A stretch of 64,000 bases of DNA, from the NCBI RefSeq assembly GCF_016765675.1, contig NZ_JAESWB010000005.1, forward strand, positions 186,001 through 250,000, read 5' to 3'. The notes beneath the pieces are model-generated. The model worked only from the letters and a program-made list of their open reading frames with translations, made no database searches and was not told the DNA's origin. Numbering within the stretch: the stretch's first letter is position 1; each line of letters begins with the position of its first letter. This stretch comes from Neobacillus paridis (GTDB taxonomy: Bacteria > Bacillota > Bacilli > Bacillales > Cytobacillaceae). Positions 8,261 to 17,467 of this stretch are shown here, in pieces. Made by a program: the position numbers and the translations under genes.

Positions 8261-9025
8261 TTAATTTGTCGGTCCGCCGGCTACATAGAGAACCTGACCA
8301 TTGACATAAGAAGATTTCTCATCGGCAAAAAAGGCAACGGCATTAGCGATATCTTCCGGCTTACCGCTTCTGCCAACTGGAATCCGGCTTGCTGCTCCTT
8401 TGACAAATTGTTCGAAAGGAACGCCAACTCTTTCTGCAGTTGCTTTGGTCATCTCTGTTTCAATAAAACCAGGCGCAACGGCATTTGATGTAATACCATA
8501 TTTCCCAAGCTCTTTTGCAAGTGTTTTGGTAAAGCCTTGCAGCCCTGCTTTAACCGTTGCATAATTTGCCTGCCCACGGTTTCCTAGTGCAGAGGTCGAG
8601 GAAATATTAATAATCCTGCCATATTTTTGCTGTACCATATATTTTTGTGCTGCCCGGGCAGCATGAAAGGATCCTTTTAAATGAACATCGATTACCTGAT
8701 CCCAGTCACTGTCAGACATTTTGAACAGCAAGTTATCTCTGATAATTCCAGCATTATTGACCAAAATATCCAATGAACCAAACGTATTTACAACCTCTTC
8801 TATTGCCGCTTCAACTTCAGCTGCTTTCACTACATTCGCCTGTAGCGCTAGAATCTCATAACCCTTTTCTCTAAACTCCGCTCTCGCTTCACTTAAAGCT
8901 TCCTCATTGATATCAATAATGGCAATTTTTGCCCCTTCTTTTGCGAATTCTTCGGCAATGGCCTTCCCGATCCCGCGGCTGCCGCCAGTTACGAATGCTG
9001 TTCTTCCTTCAAATCTTTTGGTCAT
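8261..9025 (-). CDS. SDR-family 3-oxoacyl reductase / 3-hydroxyacyl-CoA dehydrogenase (FabG-like)
   Basis: This 254-residue classical short-chain dehydrogenase has the cofactor motif TGGSRGIG (13-20), NNAG (90-93), Ser142/143, and the catalytic Tyr155 and Lys159 (YATVK). The acidic residue after beta-2 (IIDIN) suggests NAD preference. In a fatty-acid-synthesis operon it would be FabG. Here, among thiolase, MaoC and acyl-CoA genes, it more likely oxidises a 3-hydroxyacyl-CoA in a degradative route. It lies 57 bases after the metallo-hydrolase gene. Confidence 0.85.
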   Translation of the reverse strand: MTKRFEGRTAFVTGGSRGIGKAIAEEFAKEGAKIAIIDINEEALSEARAEFREKGYEILALQANVVKAAEVEAAIEEVVNTFGSLDILVNNAGIIRDNLLFKMSDSDWDQVIDVHLKGSFHAARAAQKYMVQQKYGRIINISSTSALGNRGQANYATVKAGLQGFTKTLAKELGKYGITSNAVAPGFIETEMTKATAERVGVPFEQFVKGAASRIPVGRSGKPEDIANAVAFFADEKSSYVNGQVLYVAGGPTN

Positions 9026-9082
9026 CCTTTATTCCTCCTAGTCACAATATTCAAAATATAAATAATAAACTATCCTCTTCCT

Positions 9083-10057
9083 CTAGTAATCTACAAGACG
9101 GTAGTGATAGACCCCATTGGTTTTTTCGGCAATGATGATGTTCCGTTCCTCTAACAGATCAAGAACTGCCACGATTTCAAACACAAATGTGATAACCGCC
9201 TTTTCATAACGTCTCCGATACACATCCTGGATGATTTCAAAACCGGTGGCGCTCCCATTGGCCTTCTTCAAAGCATTGATAACACGTTGAAGGCGATTTT
9301 CTATATTTTCTTCTGTTGCTTTAATGACCTCAGCTAAATGATCAATATCTGGTCCATGGCCTGAATAAGTAAGCTTGATCGGCAGATTTTTACATTTTTC
9401 TAAGTTTTGAAAATACTGGATCAATGGTCTTGCCCTTGGCTTTCCATATAGCGGCGCATCCAAAAATATCCCCGAATGCATCCCCTTAATAATATGATCC
9501 CCGCAAATAAGCATCTGGTCTTTAGCGTTATAGAGAGAGAGATGGTCCTGTGAGTGCCCAAGTGTTTCAATCACTTGCCAATCCGATAAACCTGGCACTT
9601 TATCGCCTTCTTGCAGTACCGTTTCAATTTCTAAATTATTTGATAGGGTACGGCCGCGTTTCCGGAATGCCCATTTGTAGGCCATCTCTTTCGGTAATCC
9701 AAATTCTTGGAGCAGCGTCTTAAAAAATTCTCCGGTCCAATCCAGATAGTCTTCATCTTGTAAAAACGTTAGTGTATCACGATGAGCAAACACTGGGACA
9801 GTAGGATGTTTCTCCAATATCCAATCAAGCAATCCCACGTGATCGTTATGATGGTGTGTTAATACGATTTGTTCAATTTCTGTTAGTTTTAAACCCAGCC
9901 TTTCAAGCCCAATATTTAGTTCTTTCCATGCCTGATCCGTTTTTAAGCCGGTATCAATCAGGGTCAGCTTCTCTCCAAATACAAGATAAGCATGGATGGG
10001 ACCAATGGGGAAATTTGTTGGCAGTACCAATTTTTCAATTCTTTGCACATCCCTCAA
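9083..10057 (-). CDS. Metallo-beta-lactamase-fold hydrolase
   Basis: This is a roughly 320-residue MBL-fold protein with the zinc motif THHHNDHVG (67-75) preceded by LIDTGL, plus GHSQDHLSLY and the downstream SGHGPDI, so all metal-ligand motifs are present. The C-terminal ~80 residues look like the winged-helix tail of the LACTB2/YobT type. Such proteins often hydrolyse thioesters or lactones; an acyl-CoA hydrolase or ring-opening role would fit the cluster but is inference. The start is uncertain: TTG at 10055-10057 or GTG at 10046-10048, the latter better spaced from AAAGGA. It sits between the transporter genes and fabG on the same strand. Confidence 0.75.
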   Translation of the reverse strand: MRDVQRIEKLVLPTNFPIGPIHAYLVFGEKLTLIDTGLKTDQAWKELNIGLERLGLKLTEIEQIVLTHHHNDHVGLLDWILEKHPTVPVFAHRDTLTFLQDEDYLDWTGEFFKTLLQEFGLPKEMAYKWAFRKRGRTLSNNLEIETVLQEGDKVPGLSDWQVIETLGHSQDHLSLYNAKDQMLICGDHIIKGMHSGIFLDAPLYGKPRARPLIQYFQNLEKCKNLPIKLTYSGHGPDIDHLAEVIKATEENIENRLQRVINALKKANGSATGFEIIQDVYRRRYEKAVITFVFEIVAVLDLLEERNIIIAEKTNGVYHYRLVDY

Positions 10058-10181
10058 ATCCTTTGTAATAGTGTACTTTCCGATTATTTTCCCTCCAATA
10101 CATGAGCGCTATAGCATTCCGCACCGGAGGATGTTTCATGAAGTAAAGACTGGCTTCTATCACCATTTGCATAGATCGGTC

Positions 10182-11810
10182 TTATTTGTCGAACCAAACA
10201 TTCCGCAAGTAACCATAACCATAGGAAGCATGTGGATACGAATCCTTAACATAAGGAGGTCGTGGAGTCTTCGTATAATAGGTTGAAATCGGAATCGGGT
10301 TGATCAAGTTTTCCAGCACATAACGTTGAATGTCATGAACATATTCTTTTCTCTTTTCCTGATCGAGTATCAACCGTTGTTCATCAAGCATTTTATCCAG
10401 CTTAGGATCACTGATGTTATACCAGTTTTTCGCACCGTTTGTATGAAGTTGTGTACGCAGCCATTCATCCGGTTCCTGGAAATAAGTTTGGTAGCCGATT
10501 CCCATATCATATTCAACTTTCGGCCATCTTTCAGAATAATAGGTTGCATACTCCACTACTTCAATTTTTGCATTAATACCTACATTCCGCAGATCCTCCG
10601 CAATCCATTGGGCAACGCGAACCAATTGTGGCCCATAACCATCTGTAACCATTAGAGTCGTGTCAAATCCATTTGGATAGCCTGCTTCTGCCAGTAATTT
10701 TTTCGCCGCTTCTGGATCGTATGGCATTAGTTGTTCTCTATCCTTTAAAGGCAGAGCCCAATCACCTAAGGAAGGATTCACCGGACCACTGACCTCCCCG
10801 CCGCCATAGATATTATCCACCATTTTTTTCCTGTCAATAGCAAGACTAATCGCTTTCCGTACCCGCAAGTCGTTAAATGGTTTTTTCTTTATGTTTACGT
10901 ATACCTGTTCTTGGGTCGGAAATAACGCTTCAAAAATGTCAAAATCGGGATTCGTCTTCTTAAGCTGAGCGAGTTCTTGTGGTGATAACTGCCCAATTGC
11001 CTCCGCCTGTCCGGTTCTTAATGCGGCGATCCGTGCGCTTTGATCTGGTACGACTTTATAAATCACCCTATCTAAATATGGTTTGCCCTTCTCGTAATAA
11101 TTGGGATTCCGCTTGAAAGTAGCCTGCACATTGTCCTTCCATTCCTCCAAAATAAATGGACCTGTACCAATCATATCGGTCGTTAAATCGAATTTCCCTT
11201 CAATGCCTTCCTTCGGCAAAATCCACATAAAGTGATTGGCCATGAAATTTAAAAACGGGGCAAATGGCTGTTTTAATGAGAATACAACCGTCCGGTCATC
11301 TGTTGCTTTGACACTTTCAACGGCTGATAGTAGTGAAGCTTGATGTCCAGGTAAATTAATAATCCTTTCCATTGTCGCCACAACATCTTCAGCCGTTAAC
11401 TGTCTGCCATTTACGGGTGGTTTATCCTGCCAGTAAGCTTCACGTAAATAAAAGGTATAGACTTTGCCATCATCAGAAACTTCCCAACGCTCGGCAAGAT
11501 CCGGGACAACCTTATAATCGGTAAATTCCACACCAGGTCCTGTTTCAAAGGAAACCAGCTTATTGTAAACTAACCCGGCAAGGGAATTCGTATAGATAGA
11601 AGACTGGCGATGAGGGTCCAGCATATCAGGATCCGCAGCAGCCAGTATGGTATAGGTTCCTCCCTTTTTTGGTTCAGTTGAGCCTTTTTCACCAGTTGAA
11701 TTTGTTTTTCCATTGGTATTCTTGAAAGTACCCGAGGAACATGCGCTCACTCCCAGTAACAGTAAAGCAGCCAGCAAAATATTTATATATAACCTTAGCT
11801 TTTTAACCAT
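10182..11810 (-). CDS. ABC transporter substrate-binding lipoprotein, SBP family 5 (Opp/Dpp type)
   Basis: This 542-residue extracellular binding protein has a lipoprotein signal ending in the lipobox VSAC, a Ser/Thr/Gly-rich linker and the SBP_bac_5 domain (GTYTILAAADPDMLDPH; TGPFILEEWKDN; VRKAISLAIDR). Family members bind peptides, nickel complexes, glutathione or other oligomeric ligands. The ATG has AAGGAGG upstream. It follows the two permease and the fused ATPase genes on the same strand, giving a complete importer. Its position inside a beta-oxidation cluster suggests that the ligand is the carboxylic acid, or a conjugate of it, degraded here. Confidence 0.9.
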   Translation of the reverse strand: MVKKLRLYINILLAALLLLGVSACSSGTFKNTNGKTNSTGEKGSTEPKKGGTYTILAAADPDMLDPHRQSSIYTNSLAGLVYNKLVSFETGPGVEFTDYKVVPDLAERWEVSDDGKVYTFYLREAYWQDKPPVNGRQLTAEDVVATMERIINLPGHQASLLSAVESVKATDDRTVVFSLKQPFAPFLNFMANHFMWILPKEGIEGKFDLTTDMIGTGPFILEEWKDNVQATFKRNPNYYEKGKPYLDRVIYKVVPDQSARIAALRTGQAEAIGQLSPQELAQLKKTNPDFDIFEALFPTQEQVYVNIKKKPFNDLRVRKAISLAIDRKKMVDNIYGGGEVSGPVNPSLGDWALPLKDREQLMPYDPEAAKKLLAEAGYPNGFDTTLMVTDGYGPQLVRVAQWIAEDLRNVGINAKIEVVEYATYYSERWPKVEYDMGIGYQTYFQEPDEWLRTQLHTNGAKNWYNISDPKLDKMLDEQRLILDQEKRKEYVHDIQRYVLENLINPIPISTYYTKTPRPPYVKDSYPHASYGYGYLRNVWFDK

Positions 11811-11847
11811 TCACAAACCTCCTTGATCCTCTTAATCTTATAAAAAT

Positions 11848-12756
11848 TTAAGCGGACATTTTCGGGTCCAGAAAATCTCTTAAAGCATCTCCCAGTAAAT
11901 TAAAGGCTAATACTAAAAGACTTAAGGCCAGGCCCGGAAATAATACCAGCCAAGGTGCACTTTCCATATATCTGCTGGCATCACTAAGCATCAATCCCCA
12001 TGAAGGATTAGGCGGTGGCGTTCCGATCCCAAGAAAGCTGAGTGAGGCTTCGGCAATAATGGTCTGCCCAAATGCTAAGCTTGACATGACAATGATAGGA
12101 GCCATCATATTGGGCAGACCGTGTTTAAAAATAATCCTCACTGCGTTGGCCCCAACTGATCGTGAAGCTTCAACATAATTGGTTTCGCGGATTCGCAGCA
12201 TTTCTCCGCGGACAATCCGGGCAAATCGTGGAACCTCAATAATGGTTAAGGCAATAATCACATTTTGAATCGCTGGGCCCAAAAGTGCGGCGATAAATAA
12301 GGCTAAAATTAACGCCGGGATGGACATGATGGCATCCATAATCCTTTGAATAACCATATCGACAATACCGCCGAAGTATCCTGAGACCATGCCTAACAAA
12401 ATCCCCAAGAAGATTGATATCACTACCGTTGCAAAACCGACCAGTAAAGAAATCCTGGAACCATATACAATCCGGCTAAACACATCCCTTCCCAAATCAT
12501 CCGTTCCCATGAAAAATTGAGGTTCGGGAGCAGCCAAAATGGCTTCCCGATTTTGCGCTACAGGGTCAAATGGTGCGATGATGGGGGCAAAAACGGCTAC
12601 TAAAATAACAAGAAGGATCACTAAAAGGGAGACAAAGCCAATTTTCTGGGTAACAATAAAGCGTTTGCACTCACCCCCGAACTTTTTCAAATGCAGATTC
12701 CTGCCAGCTGTTACTCTTCCTTTTGGCAAATCCGTATCTAACTGAACTTGAGACAT
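11848..12756 (-). CDS. ABC transporter permease, DppC/OppC type
   Basis: This 302-residue inner-membrane permease has a cytoplasmic N-terminus, a first helix (about residues 37-57), the periplasmic FMGTDDLGRDVFSRIVYGSR signature of DppC-type permeases, and a BPD_transp_1 core with the EAA-like loop EASRSVGANAVRIIFKHGLPN. The frame is open for 29 codons further upstream. The ATG at 12754-12756 follows AAGGAAG at good spacing and gives the normal N-terminus. It lies 40 bases after the DppB-type gene, and the two permeases form the channel. Confidence 0.9.
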   Translation of the reverse strand: MSQVQLDTDLPKGRVTAGRNLHLKKFGGECKRFIVTQKIGFVSLLVILLVILVAVFAPIIAPFDPVAQNREAILAAPEPQFFMGTDDLGRDVFSRIVYGSRISLLVGFATVVISIFLGILLGMVSGYFGGIVDMVIQRIMDAIMSIPALILALFIAALLGPAIQNVIIALTIIEVPRFARIVRGEMLRIRETNYVEASRSVGANAVRIIFKHGLPNMMAPIIVMSSLAFGQTIIAEASLSFLGIGTPPPNPSWGLMLSDASRYMESAPWLVLFPGLALSLLVLAFNLLGDALRDFLDPKMSA

Positions 12757-12796
12757 TTCTTTCACTTCCTTTCCTGAATTCAGGTTTATACAGCAG

Positions 12797-13744
12797 TTAT
12801 CTAGTCCGAATTCTTGGGTCCACCCAGCCATACATGACATCAACGATTAAATTTACAAGCAAGAACATCGTTCCGAACATTAATACGGCCGCTTGAACGA
12901 TGGGATAGTCCCTGGACAATACTGATTCATAAATCAAGTTCCCTAATCCCGGAAGCGAAAAAATAGATTCAAGTACCACAGTGCCGCCAAGCAGATAACC
13001 GACTTGTAAACCAATCAGCGTAATGACGGAAACCAGCGAGTTTCTTAAGGCATGTTTAAAAATGACAACCCATTCTTTTGCTCCTTTGGAGCGAACGGTC
13101 CGAATAAATTCAGAATGTAATACATCCAGCACAGCGGACCTGGTCATACGGACAATACTGGCACTTAACGTAATTGCTAAACAGATCGATGGTAATAACA
13201 TCTGTTGAAGATTAACGATAGGATTTTCCGCAAAGGATTGATAGCCTAAAGGCGGAATCCAGTTTAACGCCAATGACAATCCTGTGAGCAAAATTAAGCC
13301 GAGCCAAAAGTTCGGAATGGATAAGCCGCCTACTGAAATGACACGTAGGAAATGATCGATTAATGTATTTTGCTTTACGGCAGAAATAACGCCAACCGGG
13401 ATACCGATGATGATCGCCAAAATCATCGACATAACCGCCAGTTGTAATGTGACCGGGATTCTTTCAAAAATGACGTCAGACACGGCTTTGCCTGACCATA
13501 AAGATGTCCCCAAATCACCCTGAACAGCATGGGATACCCACTCACCTAATTGAGTCGTTATCCCTTTATCCAATCCCAATTCTGACTTTAGTGCCGCCAT
13601 TTGCTCCTCTGTTGCTCCGGAATTGGCCAGTTGAAGGGTTACTACATCGCCGGGAACAGCTCTCATTACCACGAAAATAAAGGTAGTCATAATAAGTAAT
13701 ACCAATACGCTGTAGATTAATCTTTTGATGATATATTCAGCCAT
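12797..13744 (-). CDS. ABC transporter permease, DppB/OppB type
   Basis: This 315-residue permease begins MAEYIIKRLIYSVLVLLIMT, as usual for DppB. It has six membrane helices and the EAA loop TVRSKGAKEWVVIFKHALRNS, and ends with VDVMYGWVDPRIR. It starts four bases after the fused ATPase stop codon, so it is translationally close-coupled. It pairs with the DppC-type permease encoded next. Confidence 0.9.
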   Translation of the reverse strand: MAEYIIKRLIYSVLVLLIMTTFIFVVMRAVPGDVVTLQLANSGATEEQMAALKSELGLDKGITTQLGEWVSHAVQGDLGTSLWSGKAVSDVIFERIPVTLQLAVMSMILAIIIGIPVGVISAVKQNTLIDHFLRVISVGGLSIPNFWLGLILLTGLSLALNWIPPLGYQSFAENPIVNLQQMLLPSICLAITLSASIVRMTRSAVLDVLHSEFIRTVRSKGAKEWVVIFKHALRNSLVSVITLIGLQVGYLLGGTVVLESIFSLPGLGNLIYESVLSRDYPIVQAAVLMFGTMFLLVNLIVDVMYGWVDPRIRTR

Positions 13745-13748
13745 GTCC

Positions 13749-15788
13749 TCACTCCTTTCCGTACAAGTGACATGAAACCGTGTGTCCTTCAGAAATCGTT
13801 CTTAATTCCGGCTTTTCCTGCTTGCAAATATCCATCGCAAACGGGCAGCGGGTATGAAATTTACAGCCGCTTGGCGGATTAGCAGGAGAAGGTACCTCGC
13901 CTGTTAAAATCATTCTGTCCGGTTCAGCCTTCGGGTCCGGGACGGGCACAGCCGAAATAAGTGCTTTGGCGTAAGGATGCAGAGGTTCATTAAACAACGT
14001 TTCGGAATCGGTCACTTCCACAATTTCTCCAAGATACATGACGGCAATTCGATCTGACACATACTTGACTACATTTAAATCATGCGAGATGAATAAATAA
14101 GAAAGCCCCATTTTCACCTGTAAATCCTTTAGTAAGTTAAGAATCTGCGCCTGAACGGAAACATCTAAGGCTGATACCGCTTCATCACAAATTAATAGGT
14201 CCGGCTCGGTAGCCAGAGCACGGGCAATGCCAATTCTTTGCCTTTGTCCGCCGGAAAATTGATGCGGGAATTTATGCATATCACTTTTTGCTAAACCGAC
14301 TATTTCCAGAAGTTCACCGACCCGCTTTTGGATCTCTTTTCCTTTCACCAGGTTGTGGACTTCTAACGGTTCTCCGATAATGTCCAAGATCGTCATCCTT
14401 GGATTTAAAGAACTATATGGATCTTGAAAGACAAATTGAACTCGTCTTCTTAATTGTTTCATGTCTTGGCGGCTGATTTTGGATAGATGTTTCTCTTCAA
14501 AAACGACCTCTCCTGCCGTAGGTTTGATTAATCCTGTTATTAAACGGCCAACCGTTGACTTTCCGCATCCTGATTCGCCGACAAGCCCTAGAGTTTCGCC
14601 TTTATAAATATCGAGTGAAACACCGTCAACCGCCCGAACATGCCCAACAGTTCGGGAAAGGATGCCTTTTGTGATCGGAAAATATTTCTTTAGATTTTTT
14701 ACATCTAATAATAATTGTTGATCATCCAAGTGTTTATTACTTTCGAAAGCTGTTACTGCTTCATCGCTTTCCTCTTCTTTATCAGCAGCTTCCCGTTTTA
14801 CTTTCAAGTCCCGGCCTGCTAACCAACACTTACTTTCCCTGCCTTCCCCTACCTTAAAAAGAGGCGGCTCCTCAGTCCCGCATTTTTCTGAAGCAAGCGG
14901 ACAGCGTGGATGAAACCGACAGCCCGAAGGTAGTTCCTTTAAACTGGGGACATTGCCTTTGATCGTTTGGAGGCGTCTGTTCCGATCCGTTTCAATTCGC
15001 GGAATACTTCTCATCAGCGCTTCCGTATACGGATGTTCCGGTTTTTCAAATAAATCGATAACAGTAGATTGTTCCACTACTTGACCTGCATAAACAACCA
15101 CCACCCGATCGGCCATTTCCGCTACAACACCCAAATCATGTGTCACCAGGATAATAGACGTTCCAAATTTAGATTGTAAGTCTTTCAATAATTGCATAAT
15201 TTGTGCTTGAACCGTCACGTCCAATGCCGTTGTTGGTTCGTCTGCAATAATTAAATTGGGCCGGCATGCCAATGCAATGGCGATCATGACCCTTTGCCTT
15301 TGTCCCCCTGACAGCTGATGGGGATAGGCATCAATCCGGCTTTCCGGATCAGGAAGCCCAACTAGACGCAAGAGCTCTATGGCGCGCTCTTTATACTCTT
15401 TTTTCGAAAGATCCTCATGAATCTTAATCGTTTCAATAATTTGATCCCCAATGGTATAAACCGGATCCAAACAAGTCATCGGATCTTGAAAGATCATGGC
15501 AATCTCGTTTCCTCTGACTTTGCGTATTTCTGCATCAGTTAAATCTTTTAAATTTAACTGATTGAATAATATTTTTCCTGAGGTAACCTCCCCATTACTA
15601 TCCAGCAATCTTAAAATTGACAAAGCCGAAACACTTTTGCCGGAACCGGATTCTCCGACGATCGCAACCGTTTCCCCTTTAGAAATGTGAAAGGACACGC
15701 CGGCGATTGCTTCGACAACGCCCATTCTCGTTTTAAAAACCGTCTTCATATCCTCCACTTGTAAGAGTGGTGTTGTATTTGCGGCCAA
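13749..15788 (-). CDS. Fused double ATP-binding protein of an Opp/Dpp/Gsi-type ABC importer
   Basis: This 679-residue protein contains two complete ABC ATPase modules in tandem. Module 1 has Walker A GESGSGKS (45-52), LSGGQRQR and the DEPTTALD Walker B region. Module 2 has GESGCGKS, FSGGQRQR and DEAVSALD. Each ends with the oligopeptide-transporter C-terminal extension containing a Cys motif (CRFHPRCPLA and CKFHTRCPFA). Normally DppD and DppF are separate genes; a fused form is known, for example GsiA. It is first of the four importer genes and begins 37 bases after the acyl-CoA ligase gene. Confidence 0.9.
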   Translation of the reverse strand: MAANTTPLLQVEDMKTVFKTRMGVVEAIAGVSFHISKGETVAIVGESGSGKSVSALSILRLLDSNGEVTSGKILFNQLNLKDLTDAEIRKVRGNEIAMIFQDPMTCLDPVYTIGDQIIETIKIHEDLSKKEYKERAIELLRLVGLPDPESRIDAYPHQLSGGQRQRVMIAIALACRPNLIIADEPTTALDVTVQAQIMQLLKDLQSKFGTSIILVTHDLGVVAEMADRVVVVYAGQVVEQSTVIDLFEKPEHPYTEALMRSIPRIETDRNRRLQTIKGNVPSLKELPSGCRFHPRCPLASEKCGTEEPPLFKVGEGRESKCWLAGRDLKVKREAADKEEESDEAVTAFESNKHLDDQQLLLDVKNLKKYFPITKGILSRTVGHVRAVDGVSLDIYKGETLGLVGESGCGKSTVGRLITGLIKPTAGEVVFEEKHLSKISRQDMKQLRRRVQFVFQDPYSSLNPRMTILDIIGEPLEVHNLVKGKEIQKRVGELLEIVGLAKSDMHKFPHQFSGGQRQRIGIARALATEPDLLICDEAVSALDVSVQAQILNLLKDLQVKMGLSYLFISHDLNVVKYVSDRIAVMYLGEIVEVTDSETLFNEPLHPYAKALISAVPVPDPKAEPDRMILTGEVPSPANPPSGCKFHTRCPFAMDICKQEKPELRTISEGHTVSCHLYGKE

Positions 15789-15825
15789 TCACACATCCTC
15801 CTTTCTACTAAAAAATGGAGTTCTG

Positions 15826-17376
15826 TTAGATTTTGAGATTTACATTTTCAAGTTTTTCCCTCAATTTTGTTTTCAGTATTTTCCCAACACCATTCCTTGG
15901 AAGCTCTTTGATAAACACAACATGACGGGGAGTTTTATACTTGGCTAAGTGTTTTTGTGAATATTCAATTAACTCTTCTTCGGTTACTTCTTTTCCTTCT
16001 TTCTTCACGACAAAGGCAACAATTTCTTCTCCCATTCTTTCTGAAGGAACCCCCACCACCGCTACTTCCAAAACAGCCTCATGTTTAATCAGCAGTTCCT
16101 CCAGGTCACGTGGATAGATGTTAAATCCACCGCGAATAATCAAGTCTTTTTTACGGTCAACAATATATAAATAGCCATCCTCATCCACTCTTGCCAAATC
16201 ACCGGTATGAAGCCAGCCATTTCTCAAGGCTTTTTCCGTTGCTTCCGGATTTCGGAAATATCCCGGTGTGACATTGTCGCCCTGCACCAATAATTCGCCA
16301 ACCTCTCCAGTTGGAACTTCTTGGTCGTTTTCATCAACGATCTTGATTTTGACGCCCGGCATCGGAATCCCAACCGAACCTTCTTTGATCGGCATATTAT
16401 TCCGCTGTGAGGCTACACCCGGTGAAGCTTCCGATAATCCATAGGCGTCGCGGACTTCAGCACCGAATTTTTCCCGGAATTTATGCCGCAGACTTACGGC
16501 CAATGCTGCCGACCCCGATCCTACCGTCTCCAAACTTGACAAATCATATTGATCCGCATTTGGATGATATAACATCGCATGAAGCATTGCAGGAACGGCT
16601 GCAAATGACTTAACCTTATATTTTTCAATCACCTTAAACACTTCTTCTGCGTCAAATTTTGAGAAAATGACCACAGAACTTCCGAGAACCAACATTCCAT
16701 TCATAATCCCAAAACCATAGATATGCGCTAACGGGAGAACCCCGATTGTCGTTGCTCTATCATCTTTATCATCTCTCAATGAAAGCCCCGATGCAGTATT
16801 GGCATACAAATTTTTGTGTGTTAACATCACACCCTTTGGGGCACCTGTAGTTCCTGATGTATATAAAATCACCGCTACATCTGCTTCATTCATTTCAACT
16901 TGGATTTCATCAGGTTCAACAGCTAACAGCGCTTGATCCCATTCCACCACATCCAAATCCGTTTGTAATAAATCGGCTGGATTCGGTTTACCAACAGAAA
17001 TAACCTTAGGTTTAACCTTTAAATCAGATGTTGCGGTGATCATTTTCGGTAATATTGCAGATGACGTAATCACTGCTTTTGCTTCAGAATTTTTGAGGAT
17101 AAAATTCACTTCGTTTTCATGCAGCAAATACATTACAGGGACAATAATGGCCCCCGTACCTAACACGCCTTGATAGGAAAAAATCACCTCGGGACAGTTT
17201 GGCATACAGATCAGGACACGATCCCCTTTCTCAACACCCAGTGATCGCATCACATTCGACACCTTCCGGGATATTACTTGGGATTCAATATTTGTATACG
17301 TTTTTTCCCCATAATAGAGCAGATTGTACTCGCCAAACTTTTTAATATTTTCATTCATTAATTCTGTTAGCAGCAT
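15826..17376 (-). CDS. AMP-dependent acyl-CoA synthetase/ligase
   Basis: This 516-residue adenylate-forming enzyme has the P-loop-like YTSGTTGAPKG (A3), the adenine motif DAYGLSEASPG (A5), HTGDLARVDEDGY (A7), DRKKDLIIRGGFNIYP (A8) and the catalytic lysine region PRNGVGKILK near the C-terminus. All elements needed to activate a carboxylate with ATP and load CoA are present. Sequence alone does not give the acid. Its location next to the importer suggests the imported acid is activated by this enzyme. It starts at ATG 17374-17376, about 90 bases downstream of the MFS gene. Confidence 0.9.
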   Translation of the reverse strand: MLLTELMNENIKKFGEYNLLYYGEKTYTNIESQVISRKVSNVMRSLGVEKGDRVLICMPNCPEVIFSYQGVLGTGAIIVPVMYLLHENEVNFILKNSEAKAVITSSAILPKMITATSDLKVKPKVISVGKPNPADLLQTDLDVVEWDQALLAVEPDEIQVEMNEADVAVILYTSGTTGAPKGVMLTHKNLYANTASGLSLRDDKDDRATTIGVLPLAHIYGFGIMNGMLVLGSSVVIFSKFDAEEVFKVIEKYKVKSFAAVPAMLHAMLYHPNADQYDLSSLETVGSGSAALAVSLRHKFREKFGAEVRDAYGLSEASPGVASQRNNMPIKEGSVGIPMPGVKIKIVDENDQEVPTGEVGELLVQGDNVTPGYFRNPEATEKALRNGWLHTGDLARVDEDGYLYIVDRKKDLIIRGGFNIYPRDLEELLIKHEAVLEVAVVGVPSERMGEEIVAFVVKKEGKEVTEEELIEYSQKHLAKYKTPRHVVFIKELPRNGVGKILKTKLREKLENVNLKI

Positions 17377-17467
17377 ATTACCCTCTCCATTTTTTATTTA
17401 TTTTCCAATATGATTAAAGGTAAAAGCTCAACAAGAAAAAAGATCTAAAGTAGTTTTTTTATATATT

